A DNA stretch of 64,000 bases from Treponema_I sp045599005 (GTDB taxonomy: Bacteria > Spirochaetota > Spirochaetia > Treponematales > Treponemataceae): the NCBI GenBank assembly GCA_045599005.1, contig JAZRVF010000020.1, positions 62,001 through 126,000 of the forward strand. Reading direction: 5' to 3'. The translations under genes were made by a program, and so were the position numbers. Below, piece after piece: positions 50,558 to 58,516 of the stretch (position 1 is its first letter; the number at the start of each line of letters is the position of its first letter). A model generated the notes under the pieces. It ran no database searches. It was not told the DNA's origin and was given only the letters and a program-made list of their open reading frames with translations.

Positions 50558-50714
50558 TATTCCTCCATGATAAAGTACTCCGCCTGAGCGCATCCTCAGG
50601 TACAGAACCGCAGTGCATGACTGCAGAGGAGCCGGGATGCGCATTTAAGCGGATTCGCGCTGCTTCTGTCTTCAATCCGGTGAACAGTGCCCGCTGCAGA
50701 AACGCAGGGTGTCA

Positions 50715-50797
50715 AGTCCGGAAGCGTGGTGAGTGAACAGGGTTCCGGACTCGGCATATTCAAGGGGTTATAAAAACTGAAGCTTCGGTCTTTACAA
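50715..50797 (-). promoter_or_regulatory. GH18 promoter and structured leader
   Basis: On the minus strand: TTGTAA (50797-50792), 18-bp spacer, TTATAA (50773-50768). The transcript would then carry about 200 nt of leader, beginning with a perfect 9-bp stem AGTCCGGAA/TTCCGGACT (50751-50743 with 50723-50715, 19-nt loop). The 383-bp gap 50558-50940 otherwise shows no gene. The leader could be a regulatory RNA; I do not recognise its class. Confidence 0.45.
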
Positions 50798-50940
50798 GGT
50801 TAGTTTACGTCTTCAACTGACTGAGGAAAAGTGGAAAGAGTTTCGGTTCCGGGTGAATTATTTCGGGTCAGTCATTCCCGGTTCCGTAGCTGCAGTTCCT
50901 GGGGGTTCTGCAGACTTCAGACAGAACTGAGTTCTCAGGA

Positions 50941-52185
50941 TCAGCGTTTCAGAAAGAGACCGATCTCTTTCCAGGCTTCTCTGCTTTCGGGAATCAGGTT
51001 TCCGACCTGCTGGAAAACGTGGTACATTCCCTCATATTCCTGCAGTGTGGCATCCACACCTTTTGACAGGGCTTTCTGGCAGATTGTGCGGCTGTCACTG
51101 AGGAGCACTTCCCATGTTCCGACCTGTATCAGCATTGGCGGAAAATCTCTGTAATCACCGAAAACAGGTGAAAGATAGGGATCAAAAAGGTCCGCATCGC
51201 CTGCGTAAAGTGATGTCATTGATTTTCTCTCAGCGGTGCCGGATTCAGTTTTTTCGGAAACTGGCGCGGCTGCCACAGGCTGGGCTTTGTCTGCTTCCCT
51301 GAAGCTGTGGCGGGCAATGCCGAACATGGGATCCTTGTACAGGTTTGAGCGGTGGGTTTCTCCCGTTCCTGCAAGATCTCCCCAGGGGGACAGGCAGATT
51401 ATCTTCTCCGGCAGTTCCCGTCCCTGATCCCGCAGTTTAAGACAGAGTGCAAGCACAAGATTTCCGCCGGCACTGTCCCCGATCATTGTTACGTCAGAAG
51501 CTTTCCATCCGTTCTCAAGAATCCAGTTCCATGCCGCCATGCCGTCTTCAAGGGCAGCGGGGTAAACGTACTCAGGGGCGATACGGTAATCAATGTTGAT
51601 CACTGCGGCACCGTCAGCAAGTTTAGAAAGTGTCACCGCCTGGTTTCTGTAGGAATCCATCATTCCGATGACGTAGGCGCCGCCGTGGATCTGGAAAATC
51701 AGTTTCTCTGATGATGAATCTTCTTTTCTGAGCAGCTCAATCGGCACTCCGCAATCAATCTTTGTGTTTGTGTAACCTTTCGGTGCCTTCCACTCCGAAC
51801 CTTTTGCAGAAAGGGCAGCGCCGGCGGAAAGCATTCCGTCTCCCTGCATCATGGGAAGATTTCTTGCCTCACGGATGAATTCCCTGACAAGTGTGCCCAT
51901 GTAAGACACGTTTCTGTCCGGGCGGGAAAGGCGGCAGTTCACATCAAGGGCAAGGATGATCAGGACAAAGAGCCAGAGTTTCTTGAACCAGCCAAGTTTT
52001 CCGGAAAGGATTTTTTCCCAGAAGCGGGAGAATCTGCAGAAGACGAAGAGGCCCATCAGTATTACCAGGGCGATCCAGCCGGACACACCGGCATCAATGA
52101 CAAAAAGGGTGAAACCTGCGCCGAGTGAGAGAATCAGGCAGAAAAGACAGAACAGAACAATGTTCTTTACGGGATTTTTTTTCAT
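50941..52185 (-). CDS. Membrane-anchored alpha/beta-hydrolase (HSL family)
   Basis: A 414-aa esterase/lipase. The first 85 residues hold two to three hydrophobic segments (about 8-28, 32-46, 66-82), anchoring it to the membrane. The catalytic domain has the oxyanion motif HGGAY, nucleophile GDSAGG (elbow), and the HSL-type DYRIAPEYVYPAALEDG; the late His is in EGMYHVFQQ. An insertion with KAQPVAAAPVSEKTESGT between the last two motifs looks disordered. Substrate unknown; family enzymes hydrolyse short-chain acyl esters. AGGAGACC-like bases precede the ATG. REP-like repeats lie upstream. Confidence 0.88.
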   Translation of the reverse strand: MKKNPVKNIVLFCLFCLILSLGAGFTLFVIDAGVSGWIALVILMGLFVFCRFSRFWEKILSGKLGWFKKLWLFVLIILALDVNCRLSRPDRNVSYMGTLVREFIREARNLPMMQGDGMLSAGAALSAKGSEWKAPKGYTNTKIDCGVPIELLRKEDSSSEKLIFQIHGGAYVIGMMDSYRNQAVTLSKLADGAAVINIDYRIAPEYVYPAALEDGMAAWNWILENGWKASDVTMIGDSAGGNLVLALCLKLRDQGRELPEKIICLSPWGDLAGTGETHRSNLYKDPMFGIARHSFREADKAQPVAAAPVSEKTESGTAERKSMTSLYAGDADLFDPYLSPVFGDYRDFPPMLIQVGTWEVLLSDSRTICQKALSKGVDATLQEYEGMYHVFQQVGNLIPESREAWKEIGLFLKR

Positions 52186-52325
52186 CAGGGTCTCCTTGTG
52201 TATGTTAATTCCGGGATTTTATCGCAGACATTCATTATCATTCCGCCTTGCTGGTGTTTTTGTCAGCGGCTTTCTTCCTTCACATGTTTTGACATAATCA
52301 GTTACTTACGAGAAAGTGATTATAG

Positions 52326-52533
52326 ATTCTTCGACTGCGCTCAGAATGACATAACCCACTTTTAACTCAGAATGACAAAATCTGTTTTAAGCTCAGAATG
52401 ACATAACCAACTTTTAACTCAGAATGACATCAGCAACTTAAAGCTCCGAATGACATAACCAGCTTTAAAATCAGAATGACAAAATCTGTTTTAAGCTCAG
52501 AATGACATAACCAACTTAAAGCTCAGAATGACG
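52326..52533. repeat. Tandem array, 26-bp period, eight units, seeded by a REP-like element
   Basis: CTCAGAATGAC (with small changes) starts at 52340, 52366, 52392, 52418, 52444, 52470, 52496 and 52522, an exact 26-bp spacing. The first unit is preceded by TTCTTCGACTGCG, so unit one is a full dispersed-type element (TTCGACTGCGCTCAGAATGACA) and the rest copy only its right part plus a spacer. Two spacer types alternate: ATAACCnACTT and AAAATCTGTTTTAAG (identical in units 2 and 6). It ends next to the stop of the HD-domain gene. Confidence 0.9.
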
Positions 52534-52541
52534 GTTGCGGG

Positions 52542-53108
52542 TCAGCAGCCGATCTCTTCGTGTTTTGTCCGCATGGCAAGAATGCAGTCCTGGATCACTT
52601 CGTTCAGTTCCACGCCCATAAGTCCGGCACCTTTGGCAATGATCTCGCGGTTGCAGTTTGCGGCAAAATTCAGTGTCTTGAATTTTTTTGTGACTGACTT
52701 AAGTTCCATGTCGCAGACGGATCTTGAGGGACGGGCCATGGCGCAGGCAAAAATCAGTCCTGTAAGTTCATCAACTGTGAAAAGGACTTTTTCCATCCTG
52801 TGCACCGGTTCAACATCGCTGCAGATTGTCCATCCGTGGCTCTGCACTGCGTGGACCAGCTGATCATCAATTTCTGGATAATCCACTTTTTCTGCGGCAA
52901 AAATATCTGTGCAGGCAGTACAGTGGGCTTCCGGGTGCTGTTCGTAGTCAATATCGTGAAGAATGCCCACGCTTTCCCAGTAATCCGGATCTTCTCCGTA
53001 TTTTTCTGCAAAGTACCTCATTGCAATGCCGACTGTCCTGCAGTGGCGGAGCAAAGTTTCTCCTGATACGTATTTCTTGAGTAATTCCTGTGCGGTTTCT
53101 GGTTTCAT
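52542..53108 (-). CDS. HD-domain phosphohydrolase
   Basis: A 188-aa HD-superfamily hydrolase. The metal residues are LRHCRTVGIA (H), GILHDIDYEQHP (HD) and VHAVQSHG (H), the HDIG-like order. These proteins hydrolyse phosphate esters or nucleotides; the substrate is not predictable. The C-terminal half (CDMELKSVTKKF, FAANCNREIIAKGAGLMGVELNEVIQDCI) matches the common 180-190-aa YedJ-like HD proteins. REP-like repeats flank both ends. Confidence 0.86.
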   Translation of the reverse strand: MKPETAQELLKKYVSGETLLRHCRTVGIAMRYFAEKYGEDPDYWESVGILHDIDYEQHPEAHCTACTDIFAAEKVDYPEIDDQLVHAVQSHGWTICSDVEPVHRMEKVLFTVDELTGLIFACAMARPSRSVCDMELKSVTKKFKTLNFAANCNREIIAKGAGLMGVELNEVIQDCILAMRTKHEEIGC

Positions 53109-53168
53109 GAGTCAATCCTAGCATGAAGAAAAAAAGTGGAATAGTAGAAAAATTTCGAGTTTGGAAAG

Positions 53169-53313
53169 ATCCTTCGACTTCGCTCAGGATGACAGCGCGG
53201 GGTGTGTCAGGATGACAGTGGTGTTTGCGAATGAGCACAGCGAATGAAGTCGAAACATTCGCCCAAAGGGATATTACGCTTTTGGAGACCCTTCGACTTC
53301 ACTCAGGGTGACA
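53169..53313. repeat. Cluster of REP-like palindromic repeats
   Basis: Copies of ATCCTTCGACTTCGCTCAGG (continuing ATGACA) at 53169-53194, a partial TCAGGATGACAG at 53206-53217, an inverted diverged copy (AGCGAATGAAGTCGAAACAT, about 53237-53260) and CCTTCGACTTCACTCAGGGT (53290-53309). The ends ATCCT/AGGAT can pair, giving a REP-type hairpin. Same element family as the seed of the 52326 array. Confidence 0.8.
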
Positions 53314-53388
53314 GATCGGTGTTGCGTTTGGATGACCGAACGGTGTGACGCTTTGGGGCGGGGCAGGAATCCGAAAAAAAACGATTGC

Positions 53389-53416
53389 TTTAAATGGGAA
53401 AAGGATTTAATATAAT
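53389..53416 (+). promoter_or_regulatory. Promoter of the acyl-CoA synthetase gene
   Basis: TTTAAA (53389-53394), 16-bp spacer, TATAAT (53411-53416). Leader of about 45 nt, then GAAGAGG before the ATG at 53468. Confidence 0.6.
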
Positions 53417-53467
53417 TTCAGTGTGACAAAAATTGCAAATTTGTCAATTTATTTGAAGAGGTGTTCA

Positions 53468-55105
53468 ATGCTCACAGAAAAAGACTTGCAGTCAAAAACC
53501 TTCCCCGAATTCTGGAACCTGACAGTATCAAAGTTTGCGGACAACAATGCAGTGGGATTTGCCCTGGACATGGAAAAAGTCCTTACATACAGACAGCTTG
53601 ATGAACTTCAGAACAATGTTGCGAAAATGCTTACAGCACTGGGACTTGAAAAAGGCGACAAGATTGCGGTCTGGTCCGTGGGCTGCCCGAACTGGGGCGC
53701 ATCATATTTTGCCTGCGTGAATCACGGTTTTACGGCGGTGCCTCTTCTTCCTGATTTTTCTGCCAGCGAGCTGACAGCGATTTTCAGTCATGCGGAAGTA
53801 AAAGCACTTATTGTGGAAGAAGGTCTGCTTTCCCGCTTTGAGAAATGCCCTGAAAATCTGCCTGAACTGATAATCAATATCTCAGATTTTTCAGTGATCA
53901 AGGGAAACAAAGAGATTACTCTTGAATCAGCAAAAAATCTTGAGATTCCTGCGGCTTATGCAGCGGAAGAGGATATTGCTTCCATTATATACACTTCGGG
54001 CACAACAGGACGTTCAAAGGGTGTTGTGCTGACCCACAAAAACCTGATCTCAAATGTTCTCCAGGCCCAGACAATTTTCCCGATTACAGAACAGGATGTG
54101 ACTCTTTCATTCCTGCCTCTGAGTCATGTCTATGAGTTTACCGCCGGATTCACCTACATTCTTTCCTATGGCGCATGTATTTATTACCTTGCAAAACCGC
54201 CGGCAGTTCCGGCTCTGCTCAAGGCTTTCTCCAATGTGCGCCCTACAGCGGGAATGTCTGTTCCTCTGGTGATGGAAAAAATCTACAAGAATGCAATCAA
54301 ACCTCAGTTTGAGAAGAACGGGTTTGTGAAGGCACTTTACCGTGTTCCTGTCTTCAGAAAAATCCTGCATCTGATTGCGGGGAAAAAGCTGATGAAGACA
54401 ATGGGCGGAAGATTCAAGTTTTTCGGTATCGGTGGTGCAAGACTGGACCCGGTTGTGGAGCGCTTTCTCAAAGAAGCGAAGTTTCCTTATGCGATCGGTT
54501 ACGGTCTTACTGAAACATCGCCGCTCATTTCTGTCTCAAATCCTAGTCAGACAGTCTGCGGCACAATCGGACTGACTCTGCCCGGTGTTGACATGAAGAT
54601 TCTGAATCCTAACGCAGAGGGAATCGGTGAAGTTGTTGTAAAGGGCGACAACGTTATGGCCGGTTACTACAAGGACGAGGAAAGGACAAAAGAGGCTTTC
54701 ACAACTAGCGAAGACAGCTGCGGAGAAGGTTACTTCAAGACAGGCGATCTTGGCTGCTTCTCTGAAAGTAAGGGAATTGTTCGGCTCAGCCTTAAGGGAA
54801 GAAACAAAAACATGATTCTGGGGCCCAGCGGTGAGAACATTTATCCTGAAGACATTGAATTTGTCCTTAACCAGAACAATGATATCATGGAATCCCTTGT
54901 GGTGATGGGCAGAAAAGGGCTTAGGGCCATTGTGAAACTGCGGGACAATGTCCACACACGGCGTGAGGAACTGCAGAAACAGATCAAGACCTACATAAAC
55001 GAAAGGGTAGGCCGTTCCAGCCGCATTGAGGAAATTGATTTTATCAGCGAATTCGAGAAGACCGCCACCCAGAAGATAAAACGCTTTCTGTACGAAGTGA
55101 ACTGA
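53468..55105 (+). CDS. Long-chain acyl-CoA synthetase (AMP-forming)
   Basis: Activates fatty acids to acyl-CoA via an acyl-adenylate. The 545-aa protein carries the AMP-binding signature IIYTSGTTGRSKGVVLTHKN, FLPLSHVYEFTAGF, GYGLTETSPLISV and the hinge GYFKTGDLG, then LKGRNKNMILGPSGENIYPEDIEF. Treponemes usually lack fatty acid oxidation, so it may recycle host fatty acids for phospholipids. The longer frame from 53423 is not preferred: ATG 53468 has a good SD. A short dispersed repeat and a bidirectional terminator follow. Confidence 0.92.
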   Translation: MLTEKDLQSKTFPEFWNLTVSKFADNNAVGFALDMEKVLTYRQLDELQNNVAKMLTALGLEKGDKIAVWSVGCPNWGASYFACVNHGFTAVPLLPDFSASELTAIFSHAEVKALIVEEGLLSRFEKCPENLPELIINISDFSVIKGNKEITLESAKNLEIPAAYAAEEDIASIIYTSGTTGRSKGVVLTHKNLISNVLQAQTIFPITEQDVTLSFLPLSHVYEFTAGFTYILSYGACIYYLAKPPAVPALLKAFSNVRPTAGMSVPLVMEKIYKNAIKPQFEKNGFVKALYRVPVFRKILHLIAGKKLMKTMGGRFKFFGIGGARLDPVVERFLKEAKFPYAIGYGLTETSPLISVSNPSQTVCGTIGLTLPGVDMKILNPNAEGIGEVVVKGDNVMAGYYKDEERTKEAFTTSEDSCGEGYFKTGDLGCFSESKGIVRLSLKGRNKNMILGPSGENIYPEDIEFVLNQNNDIMESLVVMGRKGLRAIVKLRDNVHTRREELQKQIKTYINERVGRSSRIEEIDFISEFEKTATQKIKRFLYEVN

Positions 55106-55145
55106 TGTGCGCAATGTGCGTAATAGGCGATGGACGAGGTGTGCA

Positions 55146-55166
55146 GGGCGCACAATGCCCGGTTTG
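55146..55166. repeat. Dispersed 21-bp repeat, copy 1
   Basis: GGGCGCACAATGCCCGGTTT (plus a G); 20 of 21 bases match the copy at 57706. Both copies lie just downstream of a gene and next to further AATGTGCGT-type words. Confidence 0.75.
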
Positions 55167-55234
55167 TGGAATTGGGATAATCAGTTCGGGCTGCGGGCAA
55201 AAATGGGAATTTCTGTTTGAGAATTGAAATAGGG

Positions 55235-55269
55235 ACTCCGTCAGTTTTTGGGACTGACGGAGTTTTTTT
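55235..55269. terminator. Bidirectional terminator between convergent genes
   Basis: ACTCCGTCAGT (55235-55245) pairs perfectly with ACTGACGGAGT (55253-55263), followed by T on the plus strand; on the minus strand the hairpin lies just past the stop at 55271. Confidence 0.9.
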
Positions 55270-55270
55270 A

Positions 55271-55903
55271 TCAGAAGTAGATTACAGGGTAAAATGGATA
55301 AACAGTAGTGGGTGTAATAATGGTGGAAGCAGTATCAATGGATGGGCTGTTGCTTGACGGAGTATTGGTAGTGGGATAATGGTATTTGTATGAGTAACTT
55401 AAACAAATTGAATTCGAAAATTTTACCCCATGACTAGTAACAACCTCAAATGTTCCTTTATAACCTAACAATATATTATGTGTGTTGTTTATGCTGAATT
55501 TCAGACCGGTGATACCGGACAAACCCAAACCTAAGACGGGAGATCCATCGAAATTAACAGGAAAATCCACGCCTAAAAAGGCAGAAGCCCCAAAATTCCA
55601 ACCGATGCTGTGTTTCCCTGTATAAAAAGGAATTGTTCCGTCAATCTGATAGAAAGGACCGACAGGAACATAAGTTCTGTCTACCAAGGCACCACCGTAG
55701 GGGTAATTATAATCCGGATCGTATTCTTCTATCCTGAAATATGAAAGTGACAAACCAGCAGCCTGATTCAGTTTTCCACTACCCCAACAGATTCCTGTAT
55801 CGACTCCAGTAATCGGACCCAAATACAAATTTGACATGAAGCCCGCAGCATATAAACTAAAACAGAGAAAAACTAATGTTATACAAGAGATCAGTTTCTT
55901 CAT
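55271..55903 (-). CDS. Exported beta-barrel-like protein, unknown function
   Basis: A 210-aa protein, not recognised. Signal peptide MKKLISCITLVFLCFSLYAA, then short Gly/Tyr-rich strands (SNLYLGPITGVDTGICWGSG, GASAFLGVDFPVNFDG, ISYSYKYH style), suggesting a small outer-membrane barrel. The last 35 residues are a Ser/Thr/Pro tail (PTTNTPSSNSPSIDTASTI) ending in an aromatic strand (VYPFYPVIYF), which is unusual and could be a repeat-slippage product. GAGGG precedes the ATG. It follows the 55917 lipoprotein gene by 13 bp and is probably cotranscribed. Confidence 0.68.
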   Translation of the reverse strand: MKKLISCITLVFLCFSLYAAGFMSNLYLGPITGVDTGICWGSGKLNQAAGLSLSYFRIEEYDPDYNYPYGGALVDRTYVPVGPFYQIDGTIPFYTGKHSIGWNFGASAFLGVDFPVNFDGSPVLGLGLSGITGLKFSINNTHNILLGYKGTFEVVTSHGVKFSNSICLSYSYKYHYPTTNTPSSNSPSIDTASTIITPTTVYPFYPVIYF

Positions 55904-55916
55904 AATATACCCTCGA

Positions 55917-56396
55917 TTAATCGATTTTGATTTTGATAGCCTGTGATACGACAGAAACCTTGTATTTGGTGATTGCATTGTCGTAGGCTGTTTCTACGCT
56001 CATTATGGGTTCGAGTACGGAATCTGCACCAAGTTCATATGCATTTTGAATTAAATTATAGTAGGCATTCAATTTTGCGATTTCAAATGCATCTGTTACT
56101 AAAAGATAGTTGCCTTCGCTATTCCGGTCCGATGATGAGGGAATCAAACCATAACATAAGGAATCGCCGACAAAAGTACCGTTTATATTGTCAAAATAAA
56201 CATAATCAGATTCTCCTGTAACTTTTCCAATAAAATCGAAATCTTCTCGGTTGAATTCCGCATTAATTGACAACTTTGTTGTTTTGATTTCTGTCTGCTG
56301 TGTCGAGTAATGCGCCAGCTTTACTGTAGTTGTTGCACATGATGTTAATCCTGCAACAATCAGAAGAACCGCAAAAAAAATTGCTGTTTTTTTCAT
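55917..56396 (-). CDS. Small lipoprotein, unknown function
   Basis: A 159-aa protein with a textbook lipoprotein signal, MKKTAIFFAVLLIVAGLTSC (C20). The mature part is a compact alpha/beta domain with a long central helix (DAFEIAKLNAYYNLIQNAYELGADSVLEP) flanked by strands; the AxxxGAD-x-V pattern is reminiscent of small lipoproteins in Bacteroides and treponemes but I assign no family. GAGGAG precedes the ATG. First of a probable pair with 55271. Confidence 0.75.
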   Translation of the reverse strand: MKKTAIFFAVLLIVAGLTSCATTTVKLAHYSTQQTEIKTTKLSINAEFNREDFDFIGKVTGESDYVYFDNINGTFVGDSLCYGLIPSSSDRNSEGNYLLVTDAFEIAKLNAYYNLIQNAYELGADSVLEPIMSVETAYDNAITKYKVSVVSQAIKIKID

Positions 56397-56470
56397 GATA
56401 ATATCTCCTCGGTTTTTTTCATTTTATTGTCTCGTTCCGTCAGTTTCTGTGAGCCGAATTGCGAACCCTT

Positions 56471-57196
56471 TCAGTGTGTCTTCTTAACGAATTTATAACC
56501 TTCGACAAAGAGTACATCAGAAGCATACATTCCGAAGCCGTTTCTTGGAGCTAAAGGAATGTCTACTGTTATTTTGTTTTTATTGAATATTAAAGTGCCT
56601 GAAAAATCGTCACCTTCAATTACTCCTTCAAATGAACCGTCACTTTTTAACGTAATCTCTCCGTCTTCTCCTTCGTAAACACCTGCAATGCTAGAAACAT
56701 TTACATCAAAAGAGGCACCTTCGCGCTCATACATTCTTGGAGATCTTTTGCCATTCTCGTACAACATGATGAAATGATCATTATCGATTTTTTCAAATGA
56801 AATTGTCTCATCCCCACTGTAGGAAGTGAAGTCATCGTCATCATAAGACTTGTATACATTATGATAACATTTGAGCGTTGTATCATTTACTTGGACTGCG
56901 GTTCCTCTCCAACCTGCATATCTTTCATCCTCACGAATTCTTAAGTTTTCATAAGTTCCATCAATCCTCAGTTCACAGGTTTCGTATGCCCTTTTGTAAA
57001 TAAGTTTCCAATTCGAAGTAATTCCCACCAATTCCTGAAAATCATTAGAGTGCCATTTGCCTATAAAGAAAGGCTGATTATTTCCACCTCCGGTACTGCC
57101 CCCGTTTTTTCTGCCGAACATATCGGAACAGGCTGTAAAAAGTGTTAATGCACTAAGATACAGGCACAAAGCTAAGAAAACTCTCGTTTTTTTCAT
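56471..57196 (-). CDS. Lipoprotein with lipocalin-like C-terminus
   Basis: A 241-aa protein, not recognised by family. Signal peptide ends LTLFTAC (C23), followed by a Gly/Asn linker (GRKNGGSTGGGNNQP). The body is nearly all beta: WHSNDFQELVGITSNWKLIYKR, CELRIDGTYENLRIREDE, DGEITLKSDGSFEGVIEGDDFSGTLIFN, as in small lipocalin-like or META-type domains. CAGGAG precedes the chosen ATG; the frame upstream to 57418 crosses the divergent XRE gene and is not coding. It faces the XRE regulator across a 135-bp region with an operator-like palindrome. Confidence 0.75.
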   Translation of the reverse strand: MKKTRVFLALCLYLSALTLFTACSDMFGRKNGGSTGGGNNQPFFIGKWHSNDFQELVGITSNWKLIYKRAYETCELRIDGTYENLRIREDERYAGWRGTAVQVNDTTLKCYHNVYKSYDDDDFTSYSGDETISFEKIDNDHFIMLYENGKRSPRMYEREGASFDVNVSSIAGVYEGEDGEITLKSDGSFEGVIEGDDFSGTLIFNKNKITVDIPLAPRNGFGMYASDVLFVEGYKFVKKTH

Positions 57197-57246
57197 TTTT
57201 AAACTCCTGAGATTAATGTGAAATTTGCTACGCAGAAACAATAAAA

Positions 57247-57268
57247 TGTCGTTTAAAATAATACGACA
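57247..57268. promoter_or_regulatory. Palindrome between the lipoprotein and XRE genes
   Basis: TGTCGT-N10-ACGACA (57247-57252/57263-57268). A further TCGTATTGT word lies 10 bp before the XRE start. Likely autoregulatory operator by position. Confidence 0.45.
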
Positions 57269-57331
57269 AGTCCTATTAAAATGCAACGAAAAATTGAAGT
57301 ATAAATAACGAGTAATCGTATTGTTTGCCCT

Positions 57332-57637
57332 ATGGATATTCTTCAAAAAATCAGTAAAATGCGGCTGGAAAATGGCTGGAGTGAATATGAACTGGCGGAA
57401 AGATCCGGTTTGCCGCAATCGACAATTTCTTCTTGGTACAGGAAAAAACTGATACCTTCGATTCCTTCCCTGGAGCGTATCTGTGATGCATTTGGAATGA
57501 CCCTTTCGCAGTTTTTTCAGGACTGTGACCGTTTTTCAGAAAAAATAACAGATGAACAGACCGCCGTCTTAAAAAGATGGAACAGACTCTCAAAACCGCA
57601 GCAGCAGAAACTTGCGGATTTTCTGGACACACTTTGA
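57332..57637 (+). CDS. XRE-family transcriptional regulator
   Basis: A 101-aa protein with a Cro/C1-type helix-turn-helix in residues about 5-60 (LENGWSEYELAERSGLPQSTISSWYRKK, IPSLERICDAFGMTLSQFF) and a C-terminal helical tail ending LSKPQQQKLADFLDTL, typical of single-domain XRE regulators that dimerise through the tail. It is divergent from three exported-protein genes and likely controls them and itself. No SD; TATTGT ends 7 nt before the ATG, so the mRNA may be nearly leaderless. Confidence 0.9.
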   Translation: MDILQKISKMRLENGWSEYELAERSGLPQSTISSWYRKKLIPSIPSLERICDAFGMTLSQFFQDCDRFSEKITDEQTAVLKRWNRLSKPQQQKLADFLDTL

Positions 57638-57705
57638 GAAAGCCGTAATGTGCGTGGCGCGGTTTGTGCGTGGCGCTCAATGCCCACTGCGCGATGATGA
57701 ATGCC

Positions 57706-57726
57706 GGGCGCACAATGCTCGGTTTG
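57706..57726. repeat. Dispersed 21-bp repeat, copy 2
   Basis: Differs at one base from 55146-55166. It sits in a 90-bp G+C-rich patch (57646-57735) with AATGTGCGTGGCG and CGCTCAATGCCC, so the full element is longer and partly palindromic. The rest of 57638-57976 holds no gene, only the promoter of the DUF3842 gene. Confidence 0.7.
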
Positions 57727-57888
57727 CGTAATGCCACAATCAGGGATGAAAAAATCAAAAAATGTGTAAAATTGAACTTAAAAATCCATAAAAATGTGTA
57801 AAGCACAGAAATTATCTGATTGCTTGGGAAATGCCATACTGTGTTTCTTCCCGGTACAAAAAAATCCTTCCGGCTGAAAAATTAGCAC

Positions 57889-57917
57889 TTTCAGAAATCA
57901 TCGTGTTCTTCTATAAT
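57889..57917 (+). promoter_or_regulatory. Promoter of the DUF3842 gene
   Basis: TTTCAG (57889-57894), 17-bp spacer, TATAAT (57912-57917). It places the start site after the in-frame ATG at 57920, so that ATG cannot be used. Confidence 0.6.
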
Positions 57918-57976
57918 CAATGCATAAAACAGGATATCAGAAGATATCTGTTTCAACGGAAGTTGAAGGTTTACAG

Positions 57977-58387
57977 ATGAATATTTTGGTTATTGATGCT
58001 CAGGGTGGTGGAATCGGTAAGACAACTGTTGCTGCCCTGAAGAAAACTTTTCCGGAAGCAGAGATTACTGCGGTTGGTACAAACACTACGGCAACCTCTG
58101 CCATGCTGAAGGCTGGTGCGGATCATGCGGCTACCGGTGAGAATGCGGTTGTTGTGTGCTCAAGAGACGCTGACTTTATTGTGGGCCCCATCGGAATTGT
58201 CATTGCAGACTCCATGTTCGGTGAGATCACGCCAAAAATGGCAGTGGCAGTCGGTCAGAGTAAGGCAGACAGAATATTGATACCGATCTATCACTGTAAG
58301 AACACTGTGGTCGGAGTTCCGTCCTATCAGATTGACAGTCTTATCCAAGCTGCGATTGATGAGATCAGGTCCAGAACTGCCGGCTGA
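57977..58387 (+). CDS. DUF3842 family protein
   Basis: A 136-aa protein beginning MNILVIDAQGGGIGKTTVAAL; the GGGIGK loop resembles a P-loop or Rossmann nucleotide loop but no full kinase motif set is present. Mid-protein GPIGIVIADSMFGEITPKMA and IYHCKNTVVGVPSY are family-like. The function is unknown. It sits directly before the nickel ECF transporter and larB, which points to a role in nickel handling or cofactor use; that is inferred from context. ATG 57977 is chosen because the upstream ATG lies within the promoter. Confidence 0.8.
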   Translation: MNILVIDAQGGGIGKTTVAALKKTFPEAEITAVGTNTTATSAMLKAGADHAATGENAVVVCSRDADFIVGPIGIVIADSMFGEITPKMAVAVGQSKADRILIPIYHCKNTVVGVPSYQIDSLIQAAIDEIRSRTAG

Positions 58388-58403
58388 AAAATCAGTTTAT
58401 CAT

Positions 58404-58430
58404 TCCCGGAAGCTGAGATTCACTCCGGGA
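58404..58430 (+). terminator. Hairpin after the DUF3842 gene
   Basis: TCCCGGA (58404-58410) pairs with TCCGGGA (58424-58430). Only a broken T run follows, so it may be a weak terminator or part of the nik control region. Confidence 0.4.
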
Positions 58431-58458
58431 TTCATTTTCCAAGGAATTATATATCAGG

Positions 58459-58501
58459 AAGGTATATTACCGTTCAGCAGAATGGGGATATACCTTTTTT
58501 T
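58459..58501 (+). promoter_or_regulatory. Inverted repeat with T run just before nikM
   Basis: AAGGTATAT (58459-58467) and ATATACCTT (58488-58496), perfect 9 bp, 20-nt loop, then T to 58501; the nikM ATG follows 16 nt later. It could be an attenuator hairpin or a metal-regulator operator. It is not a standard NikR site (GTATGA-N16-TCATAC). Confidence 0.5.
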
Positions 58502-58516
58502 ATGGAGTAATGTCTT

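Noticed and set aside
52326..52533. Regularly spaced repeats that look like a CRISPR array
   Set aside because: The repeat plus spacer is only 26 bp, the spacers are themselves copies of two types, the repeat matches a dispersed REP-like element, and no cas gene is nearby.
58459..58496. NikR operator in front of nikM
   Set aside because: Half-sites and spacing do not fit GTATGA-N16-TCATAC; listed only as an unassigned inverted repeat.
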